64,000 bases of DNA from Providencia zhijiangensis (GTDB taxonomy: Bacteria > Pseudomonadota > Gammaproteobacteria > Enterobacterales > Enterobacteriaceae): contig NZ_CP135990.1 in assembly GCF_030315915.2 (NCBI RefSeq), positions 620,001 through 684,000 of the forward strand, written 5' to 3'. Of the stretch, positions 48,725 to 60,749 are shown one piece after another. The position numbers and the translations under genes were made by a program. The notes below the pieces were generated by a model. The model was given only the letters and a program-made list of their open reading frames with translations, was not told the DNA's origin and did not search any database. Positions within the stretch are counted from its first letter, which is position 1, and each line of letters starts with the position of its first letter.

Positions 48725-48746
48725 CAGCCCGACGATAGTCGGGCTG
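48725..48746 (+). terminator. Hairpin between lspA and fkpB
   Basis: A perfect 9-bp stem CAGCCCGAC-GATA-GTCGGGCTG followed by AACTTTATG. The U-run is short, so it may be a partial terminator or mRNA-stabilising hairpin. Confidence 0.55.
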
Positions 48747-48775
48747 AACTTTATGATAAAAAACAGGTTTAGATT

Positions 48776-49246
48776 ATGTCTACTCAAATACAGGCGCAGA
48801 GTTCTGTTTTACTGCATTTCACTCTGAAATTAGAGGATGGCTCCACGGCGGATTCTTCTCACGCACAAGGAAAGCCTGCGTTGTTTGCTCTTGGAAATGA
48901 TTCACTGTCGCCAGAATTAGAAGCGCAACTGATTGGGCTATCTGAAGGTGAAAAGAAAACATTTTCCTTAGCAGGGGATACGGTATTCGGGAAACATAAT
49001 CCAGACTTAGTGCAATACTTTTCATTGCGTGATTTTATGGAAACAGGGATCCCTGAAATTGGTACCATCATGCTGTTTACGGGCATGAATGGGAGCGAAA
49101 TGCCGGGCGTCGTGAAAGCTATTGAAGGGGAATCAATTACTGTTGATTTTAACCATCCTCTTGCTGAGCAACAAATCACCTTTGAAATTGAAGTTCTAGA
49201 AATAGACCCACAATTGGAGAGTCACCATGCAAATATTAATGGCTAA
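48776..49246 (+). CDS. fkpB: FKBP-type peptidyl-prolyl isomerase FkpB (SlpA family)
   Basis: A SlyD/FkpB-type prolyl isomerase: [20 protein letters not shown], the FKBP core with [19 protein letters not shown] and an inserted IF domain, ending [11 protein letters not shown]. 156 residues (E. coli 149). Its 3' end overlaps ispH by 20 nt. Confidence 0.93.
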   Translation: MSTQIQAQSSVLLHFTLKLEDGSTADSSHAQGKPALFALGNDSLSPELEAQLIGLSEGEKKTFSLAGDTVFGKHNPDLVQYFSLRDFMETGIPEIGTIMLFTGMNGSEMPGVVKAIEGESITVDFNHPLAEQQITFEIEVLEIDPQLESHHANING

Positions 49247-50180
49247 TCCTCGTGGATTTTGTGCGGGTGTTGACCGTGCAATCAGTATTGTTGAACGCGC
49301 CTTAGAAATTTATGGTGCACCGATTTATGTTCGCCATGAAGTGGTGCATAACCGCTATGTGGTTGATGATTTACGTCAGCGTGGCGCTATCTTCATTGAA
49401 GAAATCTCTGAAGTTCCTGATGGCTCTATTCTGATTTTCTCAGCGCATGGCGTTTCACAAGCCATTCGTCAAGAAGCCCGTTCCCGCGATTTAACCATGC
49501 TATTTGATGCGACCTGCCCATTAGTGACTAAAGTGCATATGGAAGTGGCTCGTGCAAGCCGTAAGGGCAAAGAGGCGATTTTAATCGGTCACGCAGGACA
49601 CCCTGAAGTGGAAGGGACAATGGGGCAATACAATAACCCTGAAGGGGGAATGTATCTTGTTGAAAGTCCAGAAGACGTTTGGAAGCTACAGGTAAAAGAT
49701 GAAAACAACCTGAGTTTTATGACGCAAACAACGCTTTCAGTGGATGATACCTCCGATGTGATTGATGCACTCACCCGTCGATTCCCAAATATTGTGGGGC
49801 CTCGTAAAGACGATATTTGCTATGCGACGACGAACCGCCAAGAAGCGGCGCGTGAGTTAGCAGAGAAAGCCGATATTGTGTTAGTCGTCGGTTCGAAAAA
49901 CTCGTCCAACTCAAACCGTTTGGCGGAATTAGCGTCTCGAATGGGAAAAGCGGCATTTCTGATTGATGGTGCAGAAGATATTCAAACCGAGTGGTTAAAA
50001 GATAAGAAAATTATCGGATTGACAGCGGGGGCATCCGCGCCGGATATTTTAGTCCGCCAAGTGATTGATAGACTTAAAGAGCTGGGTGCAGACTCTGTGG
50101 TTGAGCTACAAGGACGAGAAGAGAATATCGTTTTTGAAGTGCCAAAAGAGTTGCGTGTAGACGTTAAAGAAATTAACTAA
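49227..50180 (+). CDS. ispH: 4-hydroxy-3-methylbut-2-enyl diphosphate reductase IspH
   Basis: IspH carries out the last step of the MEP isoprenoid pathway, giving IPP and DMAPP with a [4Fe-4S] cluster. The three cluster Cys lie in [11 protein letters not shown] (Cys12), [11 protein letters not shown] and [11 protein letters not shown]. 317 residues (E. coli 316). The start overlaps fkpB, so translation is probably coupled. Confidence 0.97.
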   Translation: MQILMANPRGFCAGVDRAISIVERALEIYGAPIYVRHEVVHNRYVVDDLRQRGAIFIEEISEVPDGSILIFSAHGVSQAIRQEARSRDLTMLFDATCPLVTKVHMEVARASRKGKEAILIGHAGHPEVEGTMGQYNNPEGGMYLVESPEDVWKLQVKDENNLSFMTQTTLSVDDTSDVIDALTRRFPNIVGPRKDDICYATTNRQEAARELAEKADIVLVVGSKNSSNSNRLAELASRMGKAAFLIDGAEDIQTEWLKDKKIIGLTAGASAPDILVRQVIDRLKELGADSVVELQGREENIVFEVPKELRVDVKEIN

Positions 50181-50204
50181 TACATTGATTTACTTATTAT
50201 AGTG

Positions 50205-50236
50205 GCGGCTAATTTAGCCGCTGCGGTTTTCTGTTT
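50205..50236 (+). terminator. Terminator after ispH
   Basis: Stem GCGGCT-AATTT-AGCCGC followed by a T-rich stretch (TTTTCTGTTTTTTT). Confidence 0.75.
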
Positions 50237-50346
50237 TTTTGCATTTTACCTGCCTCCGTACAATTTTTTCTGATAATCATCCCCCTCTCTACGGTTTTAT
50301 TAATATCTCCAGATTAGTGCTGGCGTCCCGATTCAAGTTTCTTTAA

Positions 50347-51225
<879 letters not shown>

Positions 51226-51251
51226 TTTTTTATAAAATAATTTATTGTTTA

Positions 51252-51284
51252 AAATCAGATGGTTTCATTTGAAGCCTCTGATTT
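51252..51284 (+). terminator. dapB terminator
   Basis: AAATCAGA and GGTTTC pair with GAAGCC and TCTGATTT around an ATTT loop, with one bulged T. A T-rich stretch follows, 26 nt after the dapB stop. Confidence 0.75.
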
Positions 51285-51626
51285 ATTGTTGTTTGTTTAT
51301 TTAATATGATTATTGCTCTTATTTTTCATTGTCATTGTGTTGTTTTATCTCTTTTTTACTCAAAAATTGCACTTTAGATCCTCCCTTGTCTGCGCTATTA
51401 TCCATTTTGCACTTTTCTTCGCTATTAACCGTTTGCTTTTTTACCCATGAATAGTTATTTCATTAGCCTTCTATAGAAAAAATAGGTAAGAATGCAAAAA
51501 AGTAAGCTAAAAGTGAAAAAAATGCATTTTTTTCTAGACAAGACTCTATCCCATCATTAGAATGCGCGCAATTTGCCAAAAATTTGCTTAAAAACTCATT
51601 TTGGCATTGATTTAGATCGTAAAATC

Positions 51627-51640
51627 TGAATTAATATGCA
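51627..51640. promoter_or_regulatory. ARG-box-like site upstream of carA
   Basis: TGAATTAATATGCA matches the ArgR box TGAATAATTATTCA at 11 of 14 positions and lies 33 nt before the carA start. Arginine repression of carAB through ArgR is known in E. coli. The rest of the 51285-51673 gap is AT-rich and holds the carAB promoters; no gene seen. Confidence 0.5.
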
Positions 51641-51673
51641 AAAAATATGATTGATTATTCTCCGGAGGATGTT

Positions 51674-52837
51674 TTGATAAAGTCAGCTATATTGGTTCTG
51701 GAAGACGGAACCCAATTCCACGGGCGTGCCATTGGTGCTGAAGGGGCCGCTATTGGAGAAGTCGTTTTCAATACTTCAATGACCGGATATCAAGAAATAA
51801 TTACTGACCCTTCCTATTACCGCCAAATTGTTACTCTCACTTATCCCCATATTGGTAATGTCGGCACTAATGCTGATGACGAAGAATCTCCTAACGTACA
51901 CGCTCAAGGCCTTATCATTCGCGACTTACCATTAATCTACAGTAACTTTCGTGGTCAGGAAGGCTTGTCTGAATATCTGAAACGCCACAATGTGGTGGCT
52001 ATCGCCGATATCGACACGCGCAAATTAACCCGCCTGTTAAGAGAAAAAGGCGCGCAAAACGGTTGTATCATCGCAGGGGATAACCCAGATGCGGCGCTGG
52101 CTTTAGAAAAAGCACGCAGCTTCTCAGGTTTAAATGGTTTAGATTTAGCAAAAGAAGTTTGCACCAAAGAGATTTATAGCTGGACTCAACGCTCTTGGAA
52201 CTTAGAAGAAGGGCAACCTGCTGCAAGTAAAGAAGATGAGCTGCCATTACACGTCGTTGCTTACGATTTTGGTGCAAAGCGCAATATTCTGCGTATGTTA
52301 GTTGACCGTGGATGCCGCTTAACCGTAGTTCCAGCAACAACGCCAGCAGAAACGGTGTTAGCGATGAACCCAGATGGAATTTTCTTATCAAACGGCCCTG
52401 GCGACCCAGCCCCTTGTGACTACGCTATCAACGCTATCCAAGAATTCTTAGAAACTGAAATCCCAGTATTTGGCATCTGCTTAGGTCACCAATTGCTAGC
52501 ATTAGCAAGCGGCGCGAATACCGTGAAGATGAAGTTTGGTCACCACGGTGCTAACCACCCAGTTAAAGATTTAGACAAAGACGTGGTGATGATCACGGCT
52601 CAAAACCACGGTTTTGCGGTTGATGAATCCACACTACCCGACACATTGCGTGTGACACACAAATCGCTGTTTGATGGCACCTTACAAGGCATCCATCGCA
52701 CAGATAAACCGGCATTCAGTTTCCAAGGTCACCCAGAAGCCAGTTCTGGTCCTCATGATGCCGCAGGTCTTTTTGACCACTTCATTGATTTAATCAACGA
52801 ATACCGTCAAAACACACCACGTTCAAACGCAAAATAA
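51674..52837 (+). CDS. carA: Carbamoyl-phosphate synthase small subunit
   Basis: CarA is the glutamine amidotransferase subunit that feeds ammonia to CarB. The class I GATase nucleophile lies in [12 protein letters not shown], with His/Glu in [11 protein letters not shown]. The start is TTG 51674, with GGAGGA 4 nt upstream, giving [21 protein letters not shown]. coli carA also uses TTG. An ATG at 51647 precedes the Shine-Dalgarno and is rejected. 387 residues (E. coli 382). Confidence 0.96.
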   Translation: MIKSAILVLEDGTQFHGRAIGAEGAAIGEVVFNTSMTGYQEIITDPSYYRQIVTLTYPHIGNVGTNADDEESPNVHAQGLIIRDLPLIYSNFRGQEGLSEYLKRHNVVAIADIDTRKLTRLLREKGAQNGCIIAGDNPDAALALEKARSFSGLNGLDLAKEVCTKEIYSWTQRSWNLEEGQPAASKEDELPLHVVAYDFGAKRNILRMLVDRGCRLTVVPATTPAETVLAMNPDGIFLSNGPGDPAPCDYAINAIQEFLETEIPVFGICLGHQLLALASGANTVKMKFGHHGANHPVKDLDKDVVMITAQNHGFAVDESTLPDTLRVTHKSLFDGTLQGIHRTDKPAFSFQGHPEASSGPHDAAGLFDHFIDLINEYRQNTPRSNAK

Positions 52838-52851
52838 TCGGGAGCAAGAAA

Positions 52852-55800
52852 ATGGCAAAACGTACAGATATTAAAAGCATTCTGATCCTCGGTGCGGGCC
52901 CGATTGTTATCGGCCAAGCGTGTGAGTTTGACTATTCAGGTGCACAAGCGTGTAAAGCGCTGAGAGAAGAAGGCTACCGCGTTATTCTGGTGAACTCGAA
53001 CCCAGCGACTATCATGACTGACCCAGAAATGGCGGATGCAACCTACATCGAGCCAATTCACTGGGAAGTGGTACGTAAAATCATTGAAAAAGAGCGCCCA
53101 GATGCAGTATTACCAACCATGGGTGGACAAACTGCGCTGAACTGTGCCCTTGAGCTTGAACGCCAAGGTGTACTGGCTGAATTTGGTGTGACCATGATTG
53201 GTGCGACTGCGGACGCGATTGATAAAGCAGAAGACCGCCAGCGCTTTGATAAAGCGATGAAAAAAATCGGTTTAGGCACAGCGCGTTCAGGTATTGCACA
53301 CACAATGGAAGAAGCTAACGCCGTCGCTGATGATGTTGGTTTCCCGTGTATCATTCGTCCATCTTTCACCATGGGTGGCTCCGGTGGTGGTATCGCGTAT
53401 AACCGTGAAGAATTTGAAGAAATCTGTACTCGCGGTTTAGATTTATCCCCAACTAACGAACTGTTAATCGATGAGTCATTAATTGGTTGGAAAGAGTACG
53501 AAATGGAAGTGGTACGCGATAAGAAAGATAACTGCATCATCGTCTGCTCCATTGAAAACTTCGACGCAATGGGCATTCACACTGGTGACTCCATCACCGT
53601 CGCGCCTGCGCAAACACTGACAGATAAAGAATACCAAATCATGCGCGATGCCTCGATGGCAGTACTGCGTGAAATCGGTGTTGAAACTGGTGGTTCTAAC
53701 GTTCAGTTCGCCGTTAACCCGAAAGATGGTCGCTTAATTGTTATCGAGATGAACCCGCGTGTTTCTCGTTCATCCGCACTCGCGTCAAAAGCAACAGGCT
53801 TCCCAATTGCTAAAATCGCTGCAAAATTAGCGGTCGGTTACACTCTCGATGAGCTGATGAATGACATCACAGGCGGTCGTACTCCTGCGTCATTTGAACC
53901 ATCTATCGACTACGTTGTAACCAAAATTCCTCGCTTTAACTTCGAAAAATTCGCAGGCAGCAATGACCGTCTGACCACCCAAATGAAATCCGTGGGTGAA
54001 GTGATGGCTATCGGTCGCACATTCCAAGAATCTATGCAAAAAGCGCTGCGTGGACTGGAAGTGGGCGCAACTGGCTTCGACCCGAAAGTGAGCCAGGACG
54101 ACCCAGAATCGTTAACTCGCATTCGCCGTGAGCTGAAAGATGCTGGCTCTGACCGTATTTGGTACATCGCTGATGCATTCCGCGCAGGCTTATCTATCGA
54201 TGGTATCTTCAACCTGACCAATATCGACCGCTGGTTCTTAGTGCAAATTGAAGAGCTGGTGCGCTTAGAAAACGAAGTGGCAGAGTTAGGTATCAACGGT
54301 CTGACTAAAGATTTCTTACGCCAACTGAAGCGCAAAGGTTTTGCGGATGCACGTCTGGCAAGTTTAGTGGGTGTGTCTGAAGCTGAATTACGTAAGTTAC
54401 GTCAAGGTTATGATTTACATCCAGTTTATAAGCGTGTAGATACCTGTGCGGCAGAGTTTGCAACCGACACCGCATATATGTACTCCACTTATGAAGACGA
54501 ATGCGAATCCAATCCGAACAACGACAAGCCAAAAATCATGGTATTAGGTGGCGGTCCAAACCGTATCGGACAAGGTATCGAATTCGACTACTGCTGCGTA
54601 CACGCTTCATTAGCACTGCGTGAAGATGGTTATGAAACCATCATGGTCAACTGTAACCCAGAAACGGTTTCAACAGACTACGACACGTCTGACCGCCTCT
54701 ATTTCGAACCAGTGACACTGGAGGATGTGTTAGAAATCGTCCGCATCGAACAGCCGAAAGGGGTGATTGTTCAGTACGGTGGTCAAACACCACTGAAATT
54801 AGCGCGTGCATTAGAAGCTGCGGGTGTGCCGGTTATTGGTACTAGCCCAGATGCGATTGACCGTGCAGAAGACCGTGAGCGTTTCCAACAAGCGGTTAAC
54901 CGCTTAAACTTGAAACAGCCACAAAACGCTACTGTTGCAACTATCGAGCAAGCTGTTGAAAAAGCAGCGGGTATCGGTTATCCGCTGGTGGTTCGTCCAT
55001 CTTATGTACTGGGCGGTCGTGCGATGGAAATCGTCTATGACGAAGTTGACCTGCGCCGCTACTTCCAAACGGCGGTGAGCGTCTCTAACGATGCACCAGT
55101 GCTGTTAGACCGCTTCCTTGATGATGCGATTGAAGTGGACGTGGATGCTATCTGCGACGGCGAAATGGTGCTGATTGGCGGAATTATGGAGCACATCGAA
55201 CAAGCGGGTGTTCACTCCGGTGACTCAGCATGTTCACTGCCAGCTTATACATTAAGCCAAGAAATTCAGGATGTGATGCGTGAACAAGTGCGTAGCCTCG
55301 CATTCGAATTGCGTGTTCGCGGTCTGATGAACGTCCAGTTTGCGGTGAAGAACAACGAAGTTTACCTGATTGAAGTAAACCCGCGTGCAGCACGAACTGT
55401 CCCATTCGTTTCTAAAGCAACGGGTGTGCCTTTAGCGAAAGTGGCCGCGCGCGTTATGGCGGGTCAAACACTGACTCAGCAAGGCGTGACTGAAGAAGTC
55501 ATTCCTCCTTACTACTCAGTCAAAGAAGTGGTTCTGCCATTCAACAAGTTCCAAGGTGTTGACCCAATCCTCGGGCCAGAAATGCGCTCAACGGGTGAAG
55601 TGATGGGTGTTGGCCGCACATTTGCTGAAGCGTTTGCTAAAGCGATGTTAGGCAGCAACTCAACCATGAAGAAATCCGGTCGTGCACTGCTGTCTGTTCG
55701 TGAAGGGGATAAAACCAAAGTTGTTGATTTAGCGGCGAAACTGCTGAAACACGGTTTTGAGTTAGACGCGACTCATGGAACGGCGATTGTACTGGGTGAA

Positions 55801-56073
55801 GCGGGCATCAACCCTCGCTTAGTTAACAAAGTGCATGAAGGTCGTCCACACATTCAAGACCGTATTAAGAATGGTGAGTATAACTACATCGTGAATACCA
55901 CGGCCGGTCGCCAAGCGATTGAAGATTCAAAACTCATTCGCGGTAGCGCACTGCGTTACAAAGTTCACTATGATACAACCCTCAACGGTGGCTTTGCGAC
56001 GGCGTTATCTCTGAGTGCAGACCCAACGGATAAAGTGATTTCTGTACAAGAGATGCACGCATTAATTAAATAA
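52852..56073 (+). CDS. carB: Carbamoyl-phosphate synthase large subunit
   Basis: CarB makes carbamoyl phosphate for arginine and pyrimidine synthesis. It has two homologous ATP-grasp halves: the first begins [20 protein letters not shown], the second [20 protein letters not shown]; glycine-rich loops [14 protein letters not shown] and [17 protein letters not shown] follow. The C-terminal allosteric domain ends the protein. 1073 residues as in E. coli. 14 nt after carA. Confidence 0.98.
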   Translation: MAKRTDIKSILILGAGPIVIGQACEFDYSGAQACKALREEGYRVILVNSNPATIMTDPEMADATYIEPIHWEVVRKIIEKERPDAVLPTMGGQTALNCALELERQGVLAEFGVTMIGATADAIDKAEDRQRFDKAMKKIGLGTARSGIAHTMEEANAVADDVGFPCIIRPSFTMGGSGGGIAYNREEFEEICTRGLDLSPTNELLIDESLIGWKEYEMEVVRDKKDNCIIVCSIENFDAMGIHTGDSITVAPAQTLTDKEYQIMRDASMAVLREIGVETGGSNVQFAVNPKDGRLIVIEMNPRVSRSSALASKATGFPIAKIAAKLAVGYTLDELMNDITGGRTPASFEPSIDYVVTKIPRFNFEKFAGSNDRLTTQMKSVGEVMAIGRTFQESMQKALRGLEVGATGFDPKVSQDDPESLTRIRRELKDAGSDRIWYIADAFRAGLSIDGIFNLTNIDRWFLVQIEELVRLENEVAELGINGLTKDFLRQLKRKGFADARLASLVGVSEAELRKLRQGYDLHPVYKRVDTCAAEFATDTAYMYSTYEDECESNPNNDKPKIMVLGGGPNRIGQGIEFDYCCVHASLALREDGYETIMVNCNPETVSTDYDTSDRLYFEPVTLEDVLEIVRIEQPKGVIVQYGGQTPLKLARALEAAGVPVIGTSPDAIDRAEDRERFQQAVNRLNLKQPQNATVATIEQAVEKAAGIGYPLVVRPSYVLGGRAMEIVYDEVDLRRYFQTAVSVSNDAPVLLDRFLDDAIEVDVDAICDGEMVLIGGIMEHIEQAGVHSGDSACSLPAYTLSQEIQDVMREQVRSLAFELRVRGLMNVQFAVKNNEVYLIEVNPRAARTVPFVSKATGVPLAKVAARVMAGQTLTQQGVTEEVIPPYYSVKEVVLPFNKFQGVDPILGPEMRSTGEVMGVGRTFAEAFAKAMLGSNSTMKKSGRALLSVREGDKTKVVDLAAKLLKHGFELDATHGTAIVLGEAGINPRLVNKVHEGRPHIQDRIKNGEYNYIVNTTAGRQAIEDSKLIRGSALRYKVHYDTTLNGGFATALSLSADPTDKVISVQEMHALIK

Positions 56074-56093
56074 TCATTGATTCGATGATTATT

Positions 56094-56128
56094 AACCCCA
56101 GTGGTGTTATCGCCTCTGGGGTTTTTTT
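56094..56128 (+). terminator. carAB terminator
   Basis: Stem AACCCCAG / CTGGGGTT with a 14-nt loop and seven T residues. Confidence 0.9.
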
Positions 56129-56185
56129 ATGGTTAGCGAAAAATGGAATAAATTAAAATAAATGAAAAATAGTGCACAATAGTGA

Positions 56186-56216
56186 TTGACCCTCACGTAA
56201 CGTGAGGCACTAACCT
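56186..56216 (+). promoter_or_regulatory. MerR-type promoter/operator
   Basis: -35 TTGACC and -10 TAACCT are separated by an overlong 19-nt spacer that contains the 17-bp palindrome CCTCACGTAACGTGAGG. This is the classic arrangement for MerR-family DNA-distortion activation, and it lies 24 nt before the regulator gene itself, implying autoregulation. Confidence 0.88.
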
Positions 56217-56239
56217 GCATTTCAGGATAGGAGGCGCAG

Positions 56240-57268
56240 ATGCTATTTCAAGTGGGTGAGATCGCAGAGAAAACAGGATTAACCATTCGTACCCTTCACC
56301 ATTATGAAGAGATTGGTTTATTACTGCCGACTGCCAGAACCGATGCAGGTTATCGACTCTATAATATGCAATGTATTGAACGTTTGACGCAAATTCAGAT
56401 GCTGCGTCAGGTGGGAGTCAAACTGAAAGACATCGGTGAGTTACTTAATGGTCACAGTGGCGATATCTCTCTTTTGCTGCAAGAGCGTATTAGTCTGTTA
56501 ACCGAGCAGATGAAGCAGATTGAAAAACTGCGTTCACGTCTCGAGCGGTTACAGCAGCAAATGCAACAGGGAGATAACCCCACTCAGGCTGATTGGTTTT
56601 CCTTATTGGAGATGATGTCGATGTTTGATAAATATTTTACCCCTCAAGAGCTTGAGCAATTGCCGTTATACACGGCGAATACATTGAAAAATCAAGAGTG
56701 GCAGCAGCGGGTCGCCACAGTAAAATCGTTAATGGAAAAAGGTAAATCACCGAAATCGGCCACAGTACAAGCTGTCGCTGTTGAGTGGATGACGGCCTTG
56801 GAAAGAGATACGGGCGGAAACCCTGATTTCTTTGCACGTTTAAATCAAATTCACTTAACCGACAATGAGCTAATGTTCTCGACGGGGATCACTGAAGCGA
56901 TGATTGACTTTGTAGCTCGGGGCTTTAGCGAGTACCAACTATCACGTTTTAAACCCCATTTAACTGCTGAGCAATTTGCTGTTGTTAGCCAGCATTACTT
57001 TGAGTCAGGCAAAGTGTGGCCTGAATTTATTTCAGGAATTTATAATGCTTTGAAAGCGGGGGATGCCCCAGATTCGCCGAATGTGCAGAAATTGGCAGGA
57101 ATGTGGTTAACCATGTTTAACCAATTTACTGGGGGCGATCCGCTATTACAGGAAAAAATCCGCACGATTTATCGCGAAGATCCGGTTATTTCTCAAGGAA
57201 CATGGATGACGCCAGAAATTGGGCAGTATCTGTTTTCCGCCATTAGTTTCTTATTGGCGAAGCAATAA
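56240..57268 (+). CDS. MerR-family regulator with TipAS-like ligand domains
   Basis: The N-terminal MerR domain is plain ([20 protein letters not shown], residues 4-23, then GYRLYNMQCIERLTQIQMLR), followed by a dimerisation coiled coil (ISLLTEQMKQIEKLRSRLER). The C-terminal 210 residues contain two TipAS-like segments (GNPDFFARLNQIH and GDPLLQEKIRTIY), a domain that in TipA binds thiopeptides and other drugs. So it probably senses a hydrophobic or peptide-like antibiotic. The only target visible is its own promoter; no efflux gene is adjacent. Confidence 0.88.
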   Translation: MLFQVGEIAEKTGLTIRTLHHYEEIGLLLPTARTDAGYRLYNMQCIERLTQIQMLRQVGVKLKDIGELLNGHSGDISLLLQERISLLTEQMKQIEKLRSRLERLQQQMQQGDNPTQADWFSLLEMMSMFDKYFTPQELEQLPLYTANTLKNQEWQQRVATVKSLMEKGKSPKSATVQAVAVEWMTALERDTGGNPDFFARLNQIHLTDNELMFSTGITEAMIDFVARGFSEYQLSRFKPHLTAEQFAVVSQHYFESGKVWPEFISGIYNALKAGDAPDSPNVQKLAGMWLTMFNQFTGGDPLLQEKIRTIYREDPVISQGTWMTPEIGQYLFSAISFLLAKQ

Positions 57269-57299
57269 CAGCGTAAGTTAGCAATCCATTCTTGATATC

Positions 57300-57331
57300 A
57301 AAGTCGCGACAGAATATGCCGCGACTTTTTT
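57300..57331. terminator. Terminator between the MerR-type gene and the PhzF-like gene
   Basis: Stem AAAGTCGCG / CGCGACTTT with an 11-nt loop followed by T residues on the + strand; it lies between convergent genes. Confidence 0.85.
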
Positions 57332-57351
57332 GTTTTAGGTGCGTTAGTAGA

Positions 57352-58251
57352 CTAAAAATGGACGGTTTGGATACCCATTATTGCGGCTTGTCCACCCACA
57401 TAAACTCGACTGATAGCCTGATCTTGATGAGAGATTTCCACTTGAATTTGCGAGGAACACCCCATTGCTCGCCCTTGCTCTAACAGAAAATGGGTTTCTG
57501 TGGGGAAGACATGTTTCACCAGATAGCAGCCAAGAGTACCACTGGCGCTACCGGTTGCGGACTCTTCATTAATTCCGTAGAGCGGAGCAAAGTTTCGGCA
57601 ATGAGCAGTAAAAGAAGGCGACTGGCTTAACTCAAAAACATGAAAACCAATCGAGTCAAATTCACGGCTCAGCTGTGCGATAGCATCATAATTAGGTTTT
57701 AAATTATCCAATTGATTGGATTGCACGGGGACTAAAATATCAGGTAATCCAGTGGAGATAATTTCAATAGGTAAGCCTGTTTCTGTGATTGTCTCAGCTG
57801 GGATACCTAATGCGGCAGCGGCGGCATTCACATCAGGCCCTTGGCGAGTAGCGGGGAGTGTTTGTTGCATAATGACCCCATCAGCACTGACCGTAACATT
57901 TAAAATACCTGCTTTGGTTTTTTGGGAGTAGGTACCAGCGCTCAACTGGTTCAGTGAAAATAGGGTAAAAAAGACAGCCAATGTCGCGTGCCCACAAAAG
58001 TCGACTTCACTTTCAGGGGTGAAAAAATCCACTTTAAAATCTGTTTCTTCACCCGCACTTTCTCCGGTATAGACAAATGCCGTTTCGGAAAATCCCACTT
58101 GGCGAGCAATCGCAATTTTTTGTGCATCACTGAGTTTCGGGGGATTGAGTACGACTCCTGCAGGGTTTCCGCCTGTGTTATTTCGAGTAAATGAGTTTAC
58201 AAGGTGAACATTGAGCGTACGCTCATCTATAGGCATAGCTGTGTTATGCAT
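57352..58251 (-). CDS. PhzF-family isomerase/epimerase-like protein
   Basis: PhzF-type proteins have a diaminopimelate-epimerase-like double fold; PhzF itself isomerises an intermediate in phenazine synthesis, but most members have no known substrate. Here: NSFTRNNTGGNPAGVVL, catalytic Glu in GFSETAFVY, DFCGHATLAVFFTLF and the C-terminal EESATGSASGTLGCYLV. 299 residues. GGAG 6 nt before ATG 58251. No phenazine genes are near, so a phenazine role is unlikely. Confidence 0.88.
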   Translation of the reverse strand: MHNTAMPIDERTLNVHLVNSFTRNNTGGNPAGVVLNPPKLSDAQKIAIARQVGFSETAFVYTGESAGEETDFKVDFFTPESEVDFCGHATLAVFFTLFSLNQLSAGTYSQKTKAGILNVTVSADGVIMQQTLPATRQGPDVNAAAAALGIPAETITETGLPIEIISTGLPDILVPVQSNQLDNLKPNYDAIAQLSREFDSIGFHVFELSQSPSFTAHCRNFAPLYGINEESATGSASGTLGCYLVKHVFPTETHFLLEQGRAMGCSSQIQVEISHQDQAISRVYVGGQAAIMGIQTVHF

Positions 58252-58389
58252 GGTGACTCCAAGGTAATTAAGCGCTTTTTTTATTATTTATGGGGATGAA
58301 ATGGGCGCATATTGAGAGGTTAGATGTCGATTTTGCCGCAGCGACCAAGCACGTAAATGTGTATTGGTCGCGTTAGCTTTGAGAGAAAA

Positions 58390-59064
58390 TTAGCTTTCTT
58401 TACTGCCTTTTAAGGCTTTACGGTGTTTCCAGTAAACAATAATGGAACCAATCAAACCACTGACCAACAGTACAACAGGGATGATCATCAGTGCGGTGAT
58501 CACGACTTGTTCATGCTCTTTAACGAAAGGAATTTGGTTAACGGCATAGCCCAAAGTCACAATAATACCGACCCACAATAACCCGCTAAGCCAGTTGAAT
58601 AACTGGAAACGGCGATGGCTTAAATCGGATAATCCCGCTAACAATGGCAGTAGTGTTCTTACGAATGCCAGAAAGCGTCCGATTAATAATGCATATAAAC
58701 CTTGGCGGTTAAACATATCATTGGCTTTTTTATGATATTCCTCAGGGAGTTGAGAAAGCCAGCGTTTAACTATCTTCGTTTCGCTTAACCAACGTCCTTG
58801 AACAAATCCAAGCCAGCAGCCTAAACTCGCAGCCGTCGCCAGCAGCAAGATTGTGGGGACAAAGTGCAAAACACCCTTGGCAATCAGTGCGCCAGAAAGT
58901 AGTAAAAGGGTATCACCGGGTAAAAATGCGGCAGGGAGCACGCCATTTTCTAATACAATCACCACAAAGAGTACGGTGTAAATGACCCAGAGAACTTCTG
59001 GGTTGGCGAGCTTCATAAAATCGTGGTGCCAAAGTGCCAGTACGATTTCGCGTATGACTTCCAT
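58390..59064 (-). CDS. yghB: DedA-family inner-membrane protein YghB
   Basis: DedA proteins are likely lipid flippases or proton-dependent transporters; E. coli YghB/YqjA loss affects cell division and envelope integrity. The DedA motifs [20 protein letters not shown] and [18 protein letters not shown] are present; several spans. 224 residues. Next to metC as in E. coli. Confidence 0.92.
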   Translation of the reverse strand: MEVIREIVLALWHHDFMKLANPEVLWVIYTVLFVVIVLENGVLPAAFLPGDTLLLLSGALIAKGVLHFVPTILLLATAASLGCWLGFVQGRWLSETKIVKRWLSQLPEEYHKKANDMFNRQGLYALLIGRFLAFVRTLLPLLAGLSDLSHRRFQLFNWLSGLLWVGIIVTLGYAVNQIPFVKEHEQVVITALMIIPVVLLVSGLIGSIIVYWKHRKALKGSKES

Positions 59065-59201
59065 AATCGTTCCTGTATCTGCATAAAGCGAATTATTGGG
59101 CTCTATATTACAGGAAAAATTTCAGCCTAGTTTGATTTGTTTGGGTAATTATCTAAAAGGCAGTGATTAACTGCCTAATAGTAAGGAGGAAATGTTGGTG
59201 C

Positions 59202-60386
59202 TTAAATACGAGTGAAGGCGCGTTGTAAATCATCAATGAGATCTTGCGGATGCTCTAAACCGACATGTAGACGGAAAAATGACCCATTATCAGGTTGATA
59301 ATCGTATTGGCGCATACTGAGTAAATCTTCGGTTTGATAACCAAGAATCAGCGATTCAAACCCGCCCCATGAATACCCCATTTTAAAATGGCTAAAGTGG
59401 TCAAGAAAATCACTGAACTGTTTAGGGGATAACCGCGAATTTAATTGAAATGAAAACAAACCGTTGCAGCCACTAAAGTCGCGTTTAAAAAATTCATGCC
59501 CAGGGTGGCTTGGAAGTGCAGGGTGAAAAACACGTGCCACAGCGAGGTGCTCCGCTAACCAGTTTGCGACGGTTAAACTGTTTGCTTCATGTTGTTTGAG
59601 GCGGGTTGGTAGGGTGTGAAGCCCTCTACCTGCCATGTAAACGGTATCAGGATCGGCGGTTTGCCCCAATAAATAGGAGTTTTCTCGCAGGGTTTCGATG
59701 CAGCGTTGGTTGGCAACAGCGACCCCTAACATGCCATCCGAATGGCCATTAATGTATTTTGTCGCGGATTGAATAGAGACATCCACATCAAATAAAAGAG
59801 GTTTAAGTAAGACTCCCGCAGCCCATGTATTATCGATCATGATAATGATTTCTGGGGATTTTTGGCGAATGGCTTTTACGATAGCGGGCAGGTCGTGCAC
59901 TTCCATGGTGATAGAACCTGGTGATTCCAAAAAGACAATTTTCGTATTTGAACGAATTAAATCGGCAATTTTGGCACCAATCAATGGGTCGAAATAATTC
60001 GTTTCAACATTCAAATTAGTGAGAATTTTGTCGCAGAAGTTTTGTGTCGGATCATAGGCAGACCCTGTGACCAGAATATGATCCCCCGCGCTAATAAACG
60101 ACATAATGGCATTAGTGATTGCAGCGGCACCTGAAGGATAAAGAACACAACCAGCCCCACACTCCAATTCGGTCATCGCTTCTTGGAAAGCAAAATGGGT
60201 CTGTGTGCCTCGGCGACCATACATTAATACGCCATTCGCACGATTGCGTACCGCGTGCTTTTTATCTTCTACCGAATCAAAAATCACGGAAGAGGTGCGC
60301 TGAATGACAGGGTTTACCCCTTTTTGAGTGAATTTAGGGTTTCTACCAAGATGCACGAGCTGGGTTTCTGGTTTTATGTTTGCCAT
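59202..60386 (-). CDS. metC: Cystathionine beta-lyase MetC
   Basis: MetC cleaves cystathionine to homocysteine in methionine biosynthesis with PLP. The PLP-lysine motif is [17 protein letters not shown]; other blocks are [16 protein letters not shown] and [13 protein letters not shown]. 394 residues (E. coli 395). Divergent from exbB, as in E. coli. Confidence 0.95.
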   Translation of the reverse strand: MANIKPETQLVHLGRNPKFTQKGVNPVIQRTSSVIFDSVEDKKHAVRNRANGVLMYGRRGTQTHFAFQEAMTELECGAGCVLYPSGAAAITNAIMSFISAGDHILVTGSAYDPTQNFCDKILTNLNVETNYFDPLIGAKIADLIRSNTKIVFLESPGSITMEVHDLPAIVKAIRQKSPEIIIMIDNTWAAGVLLKPLLFDVDVSIQSATKYINGHSDGMLGVAVANQRCIETLRENSYLLGQTADPDTVYMAGRGLHTLPTRLKQHEANSLTVANWLAEHLAVARVFHPALPSHPGHEFFKRDFSGCNGLFSFQLNSRLSPKQFSDFLDHFSHFKMGYSWGGFESLILGYQTEDLLSMRQYDYQPDNGSFFRLHVGLEHPQDLIDDLQRAFTRI

Positions 60387-60578
60387 TGAGCTATCCCTTA
60401 TTTACCGATAGAAAATCAAATGATTGGCTAAGTTATCACCTGACGTTAAATGATTTTGGTCTACCAGAGCAAGAACAAAAGTGGTTAGCTGAATTTTCTT
60501 CATTATCAAGTCGTAAATCGTGTTGTCTTGCAATCACATTATGAGGGTAATATTGATGAGCGACAAAAAATTGCGAAT

Positions 60579-60597
60579 ACTAATGATAATTACTATC
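60579..60597. promoter_or_regulatory. Fur box upstream of exbB
   Basis: ACTAATGATAATTACTATC matches the Fur consensus at 15 of 19 positions, including an uninterrupted TAATGATAAT. It lies about 150 nt before exbB in the 363-nt metC-exbB gap; the rest of that gap shows no gene. Confidence 0.78.
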
Positions 60598-60749
60598 AAT
60601 TCGTGGTGTGTTTGATATTATCTGACATCTTGACGAAAAGAGATGAATGCGTGAATCAAATTTCGCTTTTAATGGTTAGTCGATGAATGGCACAATCATC
60701 GATATAAATTTTTTTATACAACACAAAATAAGAGAGTAAAGGCCAACTG

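Noticed and set aside
51647..51673. ATG start for carA nine codons upstream of TTG
   Set aside because: It lies before the GGAGGA site that serves the TTG, and carA of E. coli uses the same TTG.
60620..60650. MetJ boxes near TGACATCTTGACG between metC and exbB
   Set aside because: Only one 8-mer matches AGACGTCT well (6 of 8), the second is poor (4 of 8), and it is closer to exbB than to metC.
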